DNA from: Synergistaceae bacterium UBA6101
GTDB lineage: Bacteria > Synergistota > Synergistia > Synergistales > Synergistaceae
Reading direction: 5' to 3'
Length of the DNA stretch: 64,000 nt
NCBI GenBank assembly: GCA_002428495.1
Contig: DIWR01000023.1
Span: forward strand, 1 to 64,000
The notes below the pieces were generated by a model. The model was not told the DNA's origin. It saw only the letters and a list, made by a program, of their open reading frames with translations, and made no database searches. The translations under genes were made by a program, and so were the position numbers. The number at the start of each line of letters is the position of its first letter. The first letter of the stretch is position 1. This document shows, piece after piece, positions 1 through 8,739 of the stretch.

Positions 1-250
1 TAAGTATGTTGGTATGATACGAGCGGCTTTTGTTTAGGTCCTAAAAAGCTAGTCACAGCAAAGATATTGAGACACTGGATCCCCGATTTAAGCACTCGGG
101 GACGACGGAACGGGCAGATCCTTCGCCCTTACGATCGTTTGACTACTGTTTGACGATCGTTTGACTGCCCTTACAACTGCTCTACCATGATTTTAAAAAC
201 AACCGATTTGCAATTGACTCCCAATCGATTGCCTATCGACTCCCGGCTCC
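1..250. repeat. Dispersed intergenic repeat, copy A, with 11-bp-phased heptamers
   Basis: No gene is supported here. GTTTGAC occurs at 137, 148 and 159, exactly 11 bp apart. A second set (ACCGATT 202, ATTGACT 213, ATCGATT 224, ATCGACT 235) keeps the same 11-bp step with a different core. GAGACACTGGATCCCC at 70-85 and GGGCAGATCC followed by CGCCC near 112-127 recur, in the opposite orientation or order, in copy B at 17043-17485. The left boundary may lie outside the window. Function unknown. Confidence 0.7.
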
Positions 251-265
251 TAGCCGGGTTTTTCC
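242..265 (+). terminator. Rho-independent terminator-like hairpin upstream of the hydroxylase genes
   Basis: CCCGGCT (242-248), a 3-nt loop and AGCCGGG (252-258) are followed by five T. It lies 27 nt before the chosen start at 292, so it either ends an upstream transcript or attenuates this operon. Confidence 0.6.
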
Positions 266-291
266 CAAACAGTATGACAGGAGGTTTTCAG

Positions 292-2541
292 ATGGCCGAA
301 TTCAATATAATTGGCAGATCACTATTAAGGGATGACGGACCGGGAAAGGTCTCAGGGCGGACTGAGTATATTGCTGACATTGAGATGCCGGGGTGCTGGG
401 TCGGAGGCGTCGTGAGGTCCTGGACTGCCAGGGGAATGCTGAAGGGGATCAAAAGGTCCGCCTCTTTCGACTGGTCTAAGGTGACAGTGGTCACCCATGA
501 AGACATTCCGGGAGAGAACTACATTTCGATGGTAAGAAACGATTACCCAGCGCTTGCGGAAGAAGAGATAAATTACTTGTCGCAGGCTATCGCACTTGTC
601 GCAGCTCCCGATGCTAAGCTCCTCAAAGAAGCCATGGCCTCCCTGGAACCGGAGATAGAGCCGCTGAAGCCGGTGCTGACGATGGAAGAGGCACTGGAAG
701 GAAAAGAGATCATCTGGGGCAGCGACAATATTATTGACGAGTATTTCAACGGATCAGGCGACGTCGGGAAGGGCTTCGCAGAGGCCGACGTCATAGTCGA
801 AGGAGACTGGGCGACCGGTTTCCACGAACAGCTCTACCTTGAGACCCAGGGCATGGCGGCTCATATGCGCGAAGACGGTGCGGTAGAGGTCATCGGCTCT
901 CTGCAGTGCCCCTTCTACGTACACGGAGCAGTCCAGAAGATTATGGGACTTTCGCCTGAAAAGGTGACCATCAAACATGCCGCCACAGGAGGGGGATTCG
1001 GGGGAAAGGAAGACTATCCTTCAATACTTGGCTCATATGCGGCACTGCTTGCATACAGATCGGGTCACCCGGTGAGGATAGTATTCGACAGGGAAGAAGA
1101 TCTCCTGGTCACGCCAAAAAGGCACCCTTCGAAGAGCCATTACCGTATGGGGCTGAAGAAGGACGGAAAGATAACAGCGCTTGACGCTGACATCCTGCTC
1201 GACAGCGGGGCTTACACGACACTGAGCAGGGTAGTGCTGCAGCGCTCCCAGCTGCACGCCTGCGGCATATATTTTGTGCCCAACGTAAGGATAAGGAGCA
1301 GGGCCGTAGCGACCAACACGCCTCCCAACGGAGCCTTCAGGGGTTTTGGCGCTCCGCAGTCGATATTCGCGATGGAACGCCAGATGGATCTGGCAGCAAA
1401 AGAACTGGGGATAGACCCCCTCGATATCAGGCTCAAAAATGCCCTGAGGACCGGAGACAGGTTCCCATATGGACAGATACTTAATGAAAAGAACAACGCC
1501 GTTAAGGTGCTTGAAAAGGCTGCCGAGATGTCAGATTACAGAACAAAGAGGGAGCTTTACGCGGCACAGCCGGGGGGCAGGTTCAAAAAGGGGATAGGTA
1601 TTGCCGCCGCGCTGCACGGAGGAGGTTTTACCGGAGCAGGGGAAGACGAGATGGGCACGACTGCGAGGGTATGCTTCAACGGGAGCAGATTCTGCCTCTA
1701 TGTGAGCAGCACCGAGATAGGGCAGGGCTCGTCCACGATACTGCGGATGGTCGCCGCCGAGGAGCTGGGAGTGGGTATTGAAGACGTCCTCTACATGACG
1801 CCCGATACCTCCAAATCACCCAACACAGGCCCCACGGTAGCTTCAAGGACGACGATGTACGCATCGAAGGCCGTATGGGACGCCTGCGCAAACATCATAA
1901 AAAAGCTCGCTGAGTGGAGATCTTTGAAAGGACTTCCCGAAGACATGCCGACATCATCTCTTGCAGAGAAATATTTTAAGGAATATTCCAAGCTGGATGA
2001 GTTAGGCTACAACATATTTGATGACGACAGCAGATGGGACGGGGAAAAATTTGAAGGCGACGCCTACAGGGGATACTCCTGGATAGCAAATGTCATAGAA
2101 GTTGAAGTGGATACTGACACCTATGAAGTTTCGGCTGAAAAGGTATACGCTGCGGCAGAGGTGGGTCGTGCTATAAATCCCATGCAGCTTAGGGGACAGC
2201 TCACGGGAGGCCTTCTGCAGGCGATCGGCTGGTCACATCTGGAAGACATGAGGGTAGACGAAAAGGGAAGGTACACCGCATCCCACATGAACGCCTATCT
2301 GGTCCCGACCACGCTTGACACGCCGGAGTGGGAGATAGAGCTGCTGGAAGACCCGTGCGCCCAGGGATGCTTCGGCGCCAAGGGCATAGGGGAACTCCCG
2401 ATGAACGCGGCCGGTCCGGCCTTTGTTTCGGCTGTCGACAGCGCCGCCGGTGTATTCTGCGATTCGATCCCATGCACCGGGGAAAAACTTTTCCGGCTGG
2501 TACTGAAGGAAGAAAATAAAGCAGCAGAGGGAGGAAATTAA
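292..2541 (+). CDS. Xanthine dehydrogenase-family molybdopterin-binding subunit
   Basis: Large catalytic subunit of a molybdenum hydroxylase that hydroxylates a heterocycle or aldehyde; the substrate cannot be read from sequence. The frame is open from 187, but ATG 292 is chosen because AGGAGG sits just before it and the family N-terminus starts there (749 aa). The family glycine motif GGGFGGK is near residue 232. An AKGIGELP motif near residue 694 supplies the conserved Glu expected at the Mo site. The Fe-S/FAD subunit follows after 2 nt. Accessory mocA-like and yqeC genes and an NCS2 permease at 41-44 kb suggest a purine-type, possibly selenium-dependent, hydroxylase. That link is inference. 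Confidence 0.88.
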   Translation: MAEFNIIGRSLLRDDGPGKVSGRTEYIADIEMPGCWVGGVVRSWTARGMLKGIKRSASFDWSKVTVVTHEDIPGENYISMVRNDYPALAEEEINYLSQAIALVAAPDAKLLKEAMASLEPEIEPLKPVLTMEEALEGKEIIWGSDNIIDEYFNGSGDVGKGFAEADVIVEGDWATGFHEQLYLETQGMAAHMREDGAVEVIGSLQCPFYVHGAVQKIMGLSPEKVTIKHAATGGGFGGKEDYPSILGSYAALLAYRSGHPVRIVFDREEDLLVTPKRHPSKSHYRMGLKKDGKITALDADILLDSGAYTTLSRVVLQRSQLHACGIYFVPNVRIRSRAVATNTPPNGAFRGFGAPQSIFAMERQMDLAAKELGIDPLDIRLKNALRTGDRFPYGQILNEKNNAVKVLEKAAEMSDYRTKRELYAAQPGGRFKKGIGIAAALHGGGFTGAGEDEMGTTARVCFNGSRFCLYVSSTEIGQGSSTILRMVAAEELGVGIEDVLYMTPDTSKSPNTGPTVASRTTMYASKAVWDACANIIKKLAEWRSLKGLPEDMPTSSLAEKYFKEYSKLDELGYNIFDDDSRWDGEKFEGDAYRGYSWIANVIEVEVDTDTYEVSAEKVYAAAEVGRAINPMQLRGQLTGGLLQAIGWSHLEDMRVDEKGRYTASHMNAYLVPTTLDTPEWEIELLEDPCAQGCFGAKGIGELPMNAAGPAFVSAVDSAAGVFCDSIPCTGEKLFRLVLKEENKAAEGGN

Positions 2542-2543
2542 AA

Positions 2544-3899
2544 ATGAGGATAGAAATGACGATAAACGGAGCCCTTTATTTTGCAGACGTTCCTCCCATG
2601 AAGCCGCTTCTCTCTGTCCTCAGGGAAGATCTTGGTTTTAAGGGGTCCAAGGAGGGATGCGGAGAGGGAGAGTGCGGGGCGTGTTCGGTCATCATAGGCG
2701 GCAGGCTGGTCAATGCATGCCTTGTTCCGGCAGTACAGGCTTCCGGATGTGAGATCCTGACTATAGAGGGGCTTGGAAGCCCGAATGACATGGACATGCT
2801 GCAGAAAGCATTTGTATCGGAAGGTGCAGTCCAGTGCGGTTTCTGCACCCCCGGCATGGTCATAGCTGCCAGGGCTCTCCTCGAAGAAAACCCGACACCT
2901 ACCCGTGATGAGATAAAGGTCGCTCTTTCCGGCAATATCTGCCGCTGTACGGGATATGAAAAGATCTACAACGCAGTTGAAAAGGCTGTCGGAGAGGGAT
3001 ATTGCGATATCTTCAGGCCGCGTGAGAACCTTTGCAGCGGGCAAGCCCCGATGCCGACTTCAGAAAGTGACAAAAACTGTTTTACTCCGGAAGATTTAAA
3101 GGAGGTCTTTGAAATACTGGATCAAAACAGTGATGTTTCGATCCTAGCAGGAAGCACGGATATCATACCTGACATAAAAAACGGAAAATATTCATTTAAA
3201 AAGATAATCGACCTCAGCAGGGTGAAGGAGCTTAAGGGGATAAACAAAGTCGGCGATGCGATAAGGATCGGTAGCTGTGTCACCAATGGCGACATCATCA
3301 GGAGCAGCATCATCAGAAAGTACCTGCCCGCCCTCAGGGAAGCGGCTTTCAGAAGCGGAGCGCCGGCTGTGCAGAACAGGGCGACGATAGGCGGCAACCT
3401 TTCCACCGCCTCCGGAGCTGCGGACCTTCCGACCATCCTCCTTCCGCTTGATGCAAGTGTCGTAACAGAGGGGATCGGCGGAGCGCGGGAGATGAAACTT
3501 GAGAAGTTCATCATCGGATACAGGGAACCCGACCTGAAGCCCAACGAGATAATGAGGGAGATAGTGATCCCGCTGCCCGGGGAAAAGAGCTTCCAGAAAT
3601 TTTACAAGAGGGGTTCGAGGAAAGCCCTCACCCTCTCAAGGATATCTCTGGGCTTTTATGCAGAGGTCGAAAACGGGGTCATCTGGGAGATCAGAGCTGC
3701 AGCCGGGAGTATGTCCCCGATACCTGTCCGCCTGAAGGAGCTGGAGTCGGCACTGAGGATGAAGCGTCTGACCGGAGAGCTTGTCGAAGAGGCAGCGAAG
3801 GCTGCATACGACGAGGTCAACCCGAGGAAAAGCCCCGAGTGGCGAAAAAGGATGACATCAAATCTTGTAAAGAGCTTCCTTAAGGAACTGATGCAGTAA
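2544..3899 (+). CDS. Fused [2Fe-2S] and FAD-binding subunit of molybdenum hydroxylase
   Basis: Electron-transfer partner of the preceding gene. Residues 1 to about 160 are the small iron-sulfur subunit: a plant-type ferredoxin Cys set (CGEGECGAC near residue 40, then NACL) and a second cluster set (CGFCTPG near 97, CRCTGY near 133). Residues from about 180 to 451 are the FAD-binding subunit, with AGSTDI near 203 and the flavin motif IGGNLSTASG near 283. These are often two separate genes, so this 451-aa protein is a fusion with a two-subunit layout. It is followed by a strong hairpin terminator and shares an operon with the Mo subunit. Confidence 0.88.
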   Translation: MRIEMTINGALYFADVPPMKPLLSVLREDLGFKGSKEGCGEGECGACSVIIGGRLVNACLVPAVQASGCEILTIEGLGSPNDMDMLQKAFVSEGAVQCGFCTPGMVIAARALLEENPTPTRDEIKVALSGNICRCTGYEKIYNAVEKAVGEGYCDIFRPRENLCSGQAPMPTSESDKNCFTPEDLKEVFEILDQNSDVSILAGSTDIIPDIKNGKYSFKKIIDLSRVKELKGINKVGDAIRIGSCVTNGDIIRSSIIRKYLPALREAAFRSGAPAVQNRATIGGNLSTASGAADLPTILLPLDASVVTEGIGGAREMKLEKFIIGYREPDLKPNEIMREIVIPLPGEKSFQKFYKRGSRKALTLSRISLGFYAEVENGVIWEIRAAAGSMSPIPVRLKELESALRMKRLTGELVEEAAKAAYDEVNPRKSPEWRKRMTSNLVKSFLKELMQ

Positions 3900-3904
3900 G
3901 AATA

Positions 3905-3951
3905 CGAGCAAAAAGAGGTGCCGCTCATTCAGCGGCGCCTCTTTTTGCTCG
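3905..3951. terminator. Bidirectional terminator between convergent genes
   Basis: Long perfect or near-perfect stem (3905-3925 with 3931-3951) carrying A5 and T5 tracts on the two sides, so it can end both the hydroxylase operon and the convergent hydrolase gene. Confidence 0.85.
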
Positions 3952-3957
3952 TCTGTA

Positions 3958-4854
3958 TCAATTAAATCTTACCAGGAACGCTGTGAGTGAATCGTAAAAA
4001 CTGTCAGGGTTTTCAAGGAAAGATGTCTGCGAGGCTTCGGGTATCGTCACCCTCACAGATCCAGGTATGAGGGAACGGTAGTACTCGGCAGTCTCTTTTC
4101 TTACCTGATCGTAAACACCGCATATTATAAGCACCCTTACCTTTATATGCGGGAGTTTCGGCGTTATGTCCATGTTTTTAAGTATCCCGATGCAAGTGAA
4201 TTCGCTGGGGCCCCACATATGCCTGTAGACCCTGAGTCCGTTGGGGGTCTTGGGTTTCATCGCATACTGCCTGAACTGCCTTTTGTGTTTCTGTAGCTCC
4301 CTGCACTGGTAGTTTCTGTTGTATTCAGTGATTATCTCCTGGTAGAGCCTGCCTCCGAACTGGATATCCTTTTCGGACTCCTCGACGGTCCTGAGGTATT
4401 CCTCGCCCATCTCCGCAAGCCTTGACTTAGCGTCTCTTATCCAGATCTCCGTGCTGAGATAGGGGCTTACCATAGTTATCGACTTTACGGGTGTGTCCGG
4501 AGTCCTCAGAACGTGTTCCGCCGCAAGCATTGCTCCCCACGAATGCCCGATGAGGTGCAGCCTGTCGACCTTCATCTCCTTGATGACGGTGTTCAGTGTC
4601 TCTATGTAGCGTTCCGGGACCCAGAGCGATTCATCGCCGACATCGTTGTTCTCATCGCTTCCAAGCTGATTGTACATGTATACCTTGCAGTCCTTTGCAA
4701 GCATTTCGGCCATTGGTGTGAAGGATTCGAAGTTTCCTCCCGGACCTCCGTGAAGGTACAGGATGGGGATAGTGGAATCGTTGTCGCCTAATACGTGCAG
4801 TCCGACGAAACCACCGGGCACGCTTATGTATTGGGTCTGCATTTCAATTGTCAT
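3958..4854 (-). CDS. Alpha/beta hydrolase, proline iminopeptidase family, catalytic His replaced by Gln
   Basis: A 298-aa member of the prolyl aminopeptidase branch of alpha/beta hydrolases. The oxyanion motif HGGPGG is at residues 35-40, the nucleophile elbow GHSWG at 103-107 (Ser105), and an Asp in CGVYDQ late in the chain. Family members normally have a His in an S-S-H-x-x-F-x-E-x-P context near the C-terminus. Here that motif reads ASQTSFLENP and the His position is Gln276 (codon CAG, 4027-4029). The protein may be inactive as a peptidase or use another base. GGAGGAACC precedes the ATG. The gene is single, without signal peptide, so cytoplasmic. Confidence 0.8.
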   Translation of the reverse strand: MTIEMQTQYISVPGGFVGLHVLGDNDSTIPILYLHGGPGGNFESFTPMAEMLAKDCKVYMYNQLGSDENNDVGDESLWVPERYIETLNTVIKEMKVDRLHLIGHSWGAMLAAEHVLRTPDTPVKSITMVSPYLSTEIWIRDAKSRLAEMGEEYLRTVEESEKDIQFGGRLYQEIITEYNRNYQCRELQKHKRQFRQYAMKPKTPNGLRVYRHMWGPSEFTCIGILKNMDITPKLPHIKVRVLIICGVYDQVRKETAEYYRSLIPGSVRVTIPEASQTSFLENPDSFYDSLTAFLVRFN

Positions 4855-5199
4855 TTACGGTTCCTCCCTTCGCAGCCTGGTATTTGCTCTGTTAAGATTA
4901 TATCTTAATTTTCTAAATATTTGAAGGTGACATTGTTCAATTTGGGTATTTTTACCAATAATATGTTAATTAAAATTTATTTATGTAAATTTTAAGAGAA
5001 TTGTTGTATATAGAGGGTACTCCCATAAGCAAACATATAAAGGCCGTTTACGCGAGTTCATTCATAAAACTCGAAGATGTTCAGATACACGTCTTCGATC
5101 ATAGATATGGTCTTGGCTTCGTACAAAATTTACATGCTGACGAAATCCGTCACGCCTGCATCGGAAGAGGCGGGGTCGTAAAAACGGGAGCCAATAAAA
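4855..5199. other. AT-rich intergenic region without a supported gene
   Basis: This stretch contains the promoter side of the hydrolase gene and the 3' side of the MscS gene. It is strongly AT-rich from about 4900 to 5010. A 69-codon TTG-start plus-strand frame (5001-5210) has no convincing ribosome binding site and runs over the MscS stop, so it is not called. Confidence 0.5.
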
Positions 5200-7422
5200 T
5201 TAAACTTTAGAGGCAGAGGATCCCTGTTGATCTTCGGGGTCCTTTGTCTCATTTTTGATGTGAACGTCCCTTTGCGGGAATGGTATTTCAATTTTTGCGC
5301 TGTTGAATTCCGTAAGTATCTTATGCCGGATAGAGCTCTTGACGTCCCTTTCATGATTTTCCTTTATATCGACAAAGAATTGGGCTGTCAGGTCTAGCGC
5401 ACTCTCGCCGAAATCTTCAAAAAGTATTTTGTAGGGGGGCGATTTCAGAACGTTTTTGTCTTTGCTCAGTATCTCCCTCATGATCGACATGGCCTGTTCA
5501 ATGTCTGTGTCGTATGCCACAGATATCTTTACCTCTGCCCTTGTGAACGAATTGTTGAGCGTCAGGTTCAGTATTGCTCCCTCAAGCACCTTGCTGTTGG
5601 GGATTATGAGGTGGTTGCTCTGTTCGCACCTTACAACGGTGTTCTGGAGCGTTATTTCCTCAACTATTCCTCTTCTGTCCGCTATTATCACTTCATCTCC
5701 GATACGGACTTTTTTCTGGAAAAGGAGTATCATGCCGCTGAATATGTCGCCGGTATATTTCTGTGTTCCGAATCCGACTGCGATAGCAACAGCGCCGCCT
5801 AAAAAGGCGAAGGCGGTAAGGGGGATGTGAAGGCTCCAGAGGCCGAAGAAGGTTGAAATGACCACACCTGTGTAATAGATGAATTTTTGAATGATAAGGC
5901 TGCTGTGCCTGCTCATGCTCAGTCCGTCAGATGTCCTTTTCCTGAAGACATATGCAAAATACCTGGTTATGGCTATGCCGAGAAGGAATATCATCAGTCC
6001 AAAAGAAAACTTGCCAACTGTTACAGGGTATTCACCCACATGCCAGAGCTCGGTCTCCTTGATCTTTGAAAAATTGTTTCCCCAGAAGAAGTTCATCTTG
6101 TCTTCATTGCCCTGTGTCCCGGTTATGCGCAGCGATTCTTTTCGTAGATCCATGTACTGGCTCCTTATCATTCCCAGGTCCACAAGGTATGAAAGATATC
6201 TTTTTTTTCTGACAGCGAGGTTTTCAAGGAATTTGTCCCTCTTCAGCGCGTCCCCTTCCGTTATGAGGGGGCTCTCGCCGCTGAACCTTCTCTGGACAGC
6301 CTGTTCTGTCTCCCTGATCGTCTGTATTGCGTCTACGCACAGAGTGATATTCGCATTGATGTCATCAATGTAGTCATTTGTTTTAGAGATGATAAATTTT
6401 TGTCTCGGCAGATCAAGGTTTCCTTCGAGGAGATCCTGCATACCTCTCCATACTGACCTGAGCGAGGTCAATTTTTCGATGACTTCCAGGATCATCAGTA
6501 TTTCGTCCCTGACCAGCTGTTTCTCATTTGCGATCCAAAATCTTGTAAACTGAGTCATCTCAGTTGAATCATCACTGAACTCACCCGCAGGATCTATCTT
6601 TTTTTCAAGCACGGAGATAGTATCGTAAAGAGATACGGTCTTTTTTAATACTATGGAGTTAAGGAAGACGAAATCTTCACTGCTGAATTTGATGTTCTTT
6701 CTTATGTTCTCAAGCATGGGCCCGATAATGGCTATCTTGCCCTCTGTGTCGTTCAGTTCTTTTTCGGCGAGCGACACAGTAGCGGTATTAAGTGTATTTA
6801 CTGCAGTACATTCCTCTAACTTCGCCATTATCTCCCTCATGCGCCAGCTGTTGCTCAGGTTGTTTCCGCTGACTCTTGAGAGCTGGTCGTTTATGAGGCG
6901 GAACCTTTTTTCTGCCTCATCCCTCTCTTCATTGTTTCTCAGGATCGCGGCTTTGGTTTTGTCTATCAGACGCTTGTATCTGTCTGCTTCGTTGAGGTAG
7001 TTTTCTACGTCTTCGAGGAAGTCGAGATAGAGGAGGAATGAGTATGGAGGTGTTTTTTCGGCCAGTTCTTCGAGTCTGCCCTCTTCAAGGATAAACTGTG
7101 AAGTTGCGGTACCCTGTTTCTGAAGGAAATAAATGCTGTGGTATACATGTATGTTGTTTTGAAGCATCATCTCGTAGTTTAAGACCTGCGAGACCGGGAT
7201 GCTGTACTGTCTGGCAAGCCCCTCTTCCAGCCCCTGTATTTTAAGGACTTCGGACTTGAGAGTTTTTATTCTTTCCAAAGGCTGTGACTGGTAATCTACG
7301 ATATCCCTTTTAACATCGGCAAGGGTCTCAGCGTTTGATAAAGGCGAAAAGATGAGAAGCAGTAAAAATGCAAGAAAAAAAGATGAAAGGAAAATTATTG
7401 ATCTTATGGCCGTCTTTCTCAC
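5200..7422 (-). CDS. MscS-family mechanosensitive ion channel with large extracytoplasmic N-terminal region
   Basis: Predicted inner-membrane channel opening on membrane tension. GTG 7422 is preferred over the frame opening at 7461 because GGGGGGAA lies 5 nt upstream of it; the product is about 740 aa. A signal-like segment (SIIFLSSFFLAFLLLLIF) is followed by about 450 residues rich in coiled-coil-type Glu/Lys/Arg. Next come several hydrophobic helices and the MscS core, with the pore-helix signature VGFGTQKYTGDIFSG and the beta-domain sequence GDEVIIADRRGIVEEI. The large periplasmic part resembles MscK-type channels in layout. Transcribed alone. Confidence 0.85.
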   Translation of the reverse strand: MRKTAIRSIIFLSSFFLAFLLLLIFSPLSNAETLADVKRDIVDYQSQPLERIKTLKSEVLKIQGLEEGLARQYSIPVSQVLNYEMMLQNNIHVYHSIYFLQKQGTATSQFILEEGRLEELAEKTPPYSFLLYLDFLEDVENYLNEADRYKRLIDKTKAAILRNNEERDEAEKRFRLINDQLSRVSGNNLSNSWRMREIMAKLEECTAVNTLNTATVSLAEKELNDTEGKIAIIGPMLENIRKNIKFSSEDFVFLNSIVLKKTVSLYDTISVLEKKIDPAGEFSDDSTEMTQFTRFWIANEKQLVRDEILMILEVIEKLTSLRSVWRGMQDLLEGNLDLPRQKFIISKTNDYIDDINANITLCVDAIQTIRETEQAVQRRFSGESPLITEGDALKRDKFLENLAVRKKRYLSYLVDLGMIRSQYMDLRKESLRITGTQGNEDKMNFFWGNNFSKIKETELWHVGEYPVTVGKFSFGLMIFLLGIAITRYFAYVFRKRTSDGLSMSRHSSLIIQKFIYYTGVVISTFFGLWSLHIPLTAFAFLGGAVAIAVGFGTQKYTGDIFSGMILLFQKKVRIGDEVIIADRRGIVEEITLQNTVVRCEQSNHLIIPNSKVLEGAILNLTLNNSFTRAEVKISVAYDTDIEQAMSIMREILSKDKNVLKSPPYKILFEDFGESALDLTAQFFVDIKENHERDVKSSIRHKILTEFNSAKIEIPFPQRDVHIKNETKDPEDQQGSSASKV

Positions 7423-7487
7423 GAAAGTTCCCCCCGCGGTTACAGCTTTTGGGTACCACATACAGTGCTATTTTACATTAATTACTC

Positions 7488-7540
7488 AAAACAAAAAGGG
7501 ACAGACACAGATAATTATCAGACTGTCCCTTTTTGTTTTT
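7488..7540. terminator. Terminator downstream of the proline racemase gene
   Basis: AAAAAGGGACAG (to 7504) pairs with CTGTCCCTTTTT (from 7523) and carries T runs on both strands. It separates the racemase gene from the MscS gene on the minus strand. Confidence 0.8.
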
Positions 7541-7556
7541 CAGTATTTTTTGAGGC

Positions 7557-8561
7557 TTATCCGAGAAGGAAGCCGGGGAGCAGGGGATCGATGTCCTGCT
7601 GCACAAGCCAGTTGAAGCCTGTGATATTCGCAGCGCCCTTTATGTATGGCTGGACAGCGTCAAAGTCTCCTACCTTGAGCCCCGGTTCGTAGTGACCTTC
7701 GAAGACGGTTCCCAGAATACTCTCGTGCAGGAACTTTTCGCCGGGCTTGAGCTCTCCTTTTGCAGCGAGCAGTGCCATTTTTGCGCACGTTCCTGTCCCG
7801 CAGGGGGATCTGTCTACGTTTTTGGCCCCGAATATCACGCAGTTCCTGGCGTTTTCCCCTTTTTTATGGATGCCGAACTCTGCGAGCAGTACCTTGTTAT
7901 TTTCAGGGATGAGGGGGTGCTGTACCTTGTGCTGTTTGTTTGCCTCTTCCATTACTTCGAGCCCCATCTTTGTGATAGCAGCGGTTTCTGAAGGAATTAT
8001 CTCAAAACCGAAATCCTCCGCTTTCAGGATCGCAAAAAAATTTCCTCCGAAGCTTATATCGAACTTAACTGTTTTGTCTATCGATGGCAGGTAGAGATCA
8101 AGATCCCTTGCGAATACAAAGGCAGGAACGTTCTTCAGAGTTGCCGAGACTGCCTCTCCGTCCTTCACATCGACCGACATTGTGACCATGCCTGCAGGGG
8201 TGTCCAGTTTTACCTCTGTCACCGGTTCAGTGACGGGTACCATACCAAGATTGACCATTGCGGAAGAGAGCCCTATGGAACCATGCCCGCACATTGAGAC
8301 GCTGCCGCCTGAATCGCAGAAGATCACCCCCGTATGTGCCTCCTGGTTTACAGGCGGGACCATGATAGCTCCAAACATGTCAGCATGGCCGCGAGGCTCT
8401 GTCATTATGAAACGGCGGAAGTCGTTGTGATTATCACAGAAGTCTTTCCACTTCTCGGACATGGTCTTACCTTTGAATATCGGAGCGCCTCCAATTATTA
8501 TCCTTGTCGGTTCTCCGCAGGTGTGGGAATCGATCGCAGCTACCATTTTTGTGACTTTCAT
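7557..8561 (-). CDS. Proline racemase / hydroxyproline epimerase family protein
   Basis: Cofactor-independent racemase or epimerase acting on proline or 4-hydroxyproline. Both catalytic cysteines are present: MCGHGS in the N-terminal half and SPCGTGTC in the C-terminal half. Trans-3-hydroxyproline dehydratases carry Thr at the second site, so that reaction is unlikely. ATG 8561 (334 aa) gives the usual family N-terminus; an in-frame ATG at 8582 lacks a good ribosome site. It diverges from an RpiR regulator followed by an ornithine cyclodeaminase-family gene, suggesting a proline/ornithine-type catabolic unit. No D-proline reductase genes lie in the window. Confidence 0.82.
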   Translation of the reverse strand: MKVTKMVAAIDSHTCGEPTRIIIGGAPIFKGKTMSEKWKDFCDNHNDFRRFIMTEPRGHADMFGAIMVPPVNQEAHTGVIFCDSGGSVSMCGHGSIGLSSAMVNLGMVPVTEPVTEVKLDTPAGMVTMSVDVKDGEAVSATLKNVPAFVFARDLDLYLPSIDKTVKFDISFGGNFFAILKAEDFGFEIIPSETAAITKMGLEVMEEANKQHKVQHPLIPENNKVLLAEFGIHKKGENARNCVIFGAKNVDRSPCGTGTCAKMALLAAKGELKPGEKFLHESILGTVFEGHYEPGLKVGDFDAVQPYIKGAANITGFNWLVQQDIDPLLPGFLLG

Positions 8562-8603
8562 TATGACATCCACTCTTTTCATTTTTGGATTTAATTGGTT
8601 CAG

Positions 8604-8632
8604 ATGCTAACACAATAAATTAGTCTCTGCAA
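8604..8632 (-). promoter_or_regulatory. Candidate sigma-70 promoter of the proline racemase gene
   Basis: Minus-strand TTGCAG (8627-8632) and TAGCAT (8604-8609) are separated by 17 nt, 43 nt upstream of the chosen start. Confidence 0.45.
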
Positions 8633-8660
8633 TCTTTGGACAGAATATTTAATATTTTGA

Positions 8661-8689
8661 TTGACAAATCAGAACAACCGAATTAGTAT
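8661..8689 (+). promoter_or_regulatory. Candidate sigma-70 promoter of the RpiR regulator gene
   Basis: A perfect TTGACA (8661-8666) is followed after 17 nt by TAGTAT (8684-8689). It faces away from the racemase promoter; the 157-bp divergent region is where the RpiR protein would be expected to bind. Confidence 0.65.
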
Positions 8690-8739
8690 TTAAACGGAAT
8701 AAATGCTCCACACATTGCAACATTAGGAGAAAATACTCC

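Noticed and set aside
5001..5210. 69-codon plus-strand frame between the hydrolase and MscS genes
   Set aside because: TTG start without ribosome site, overlaps the MscS stop, no recognisable motif.
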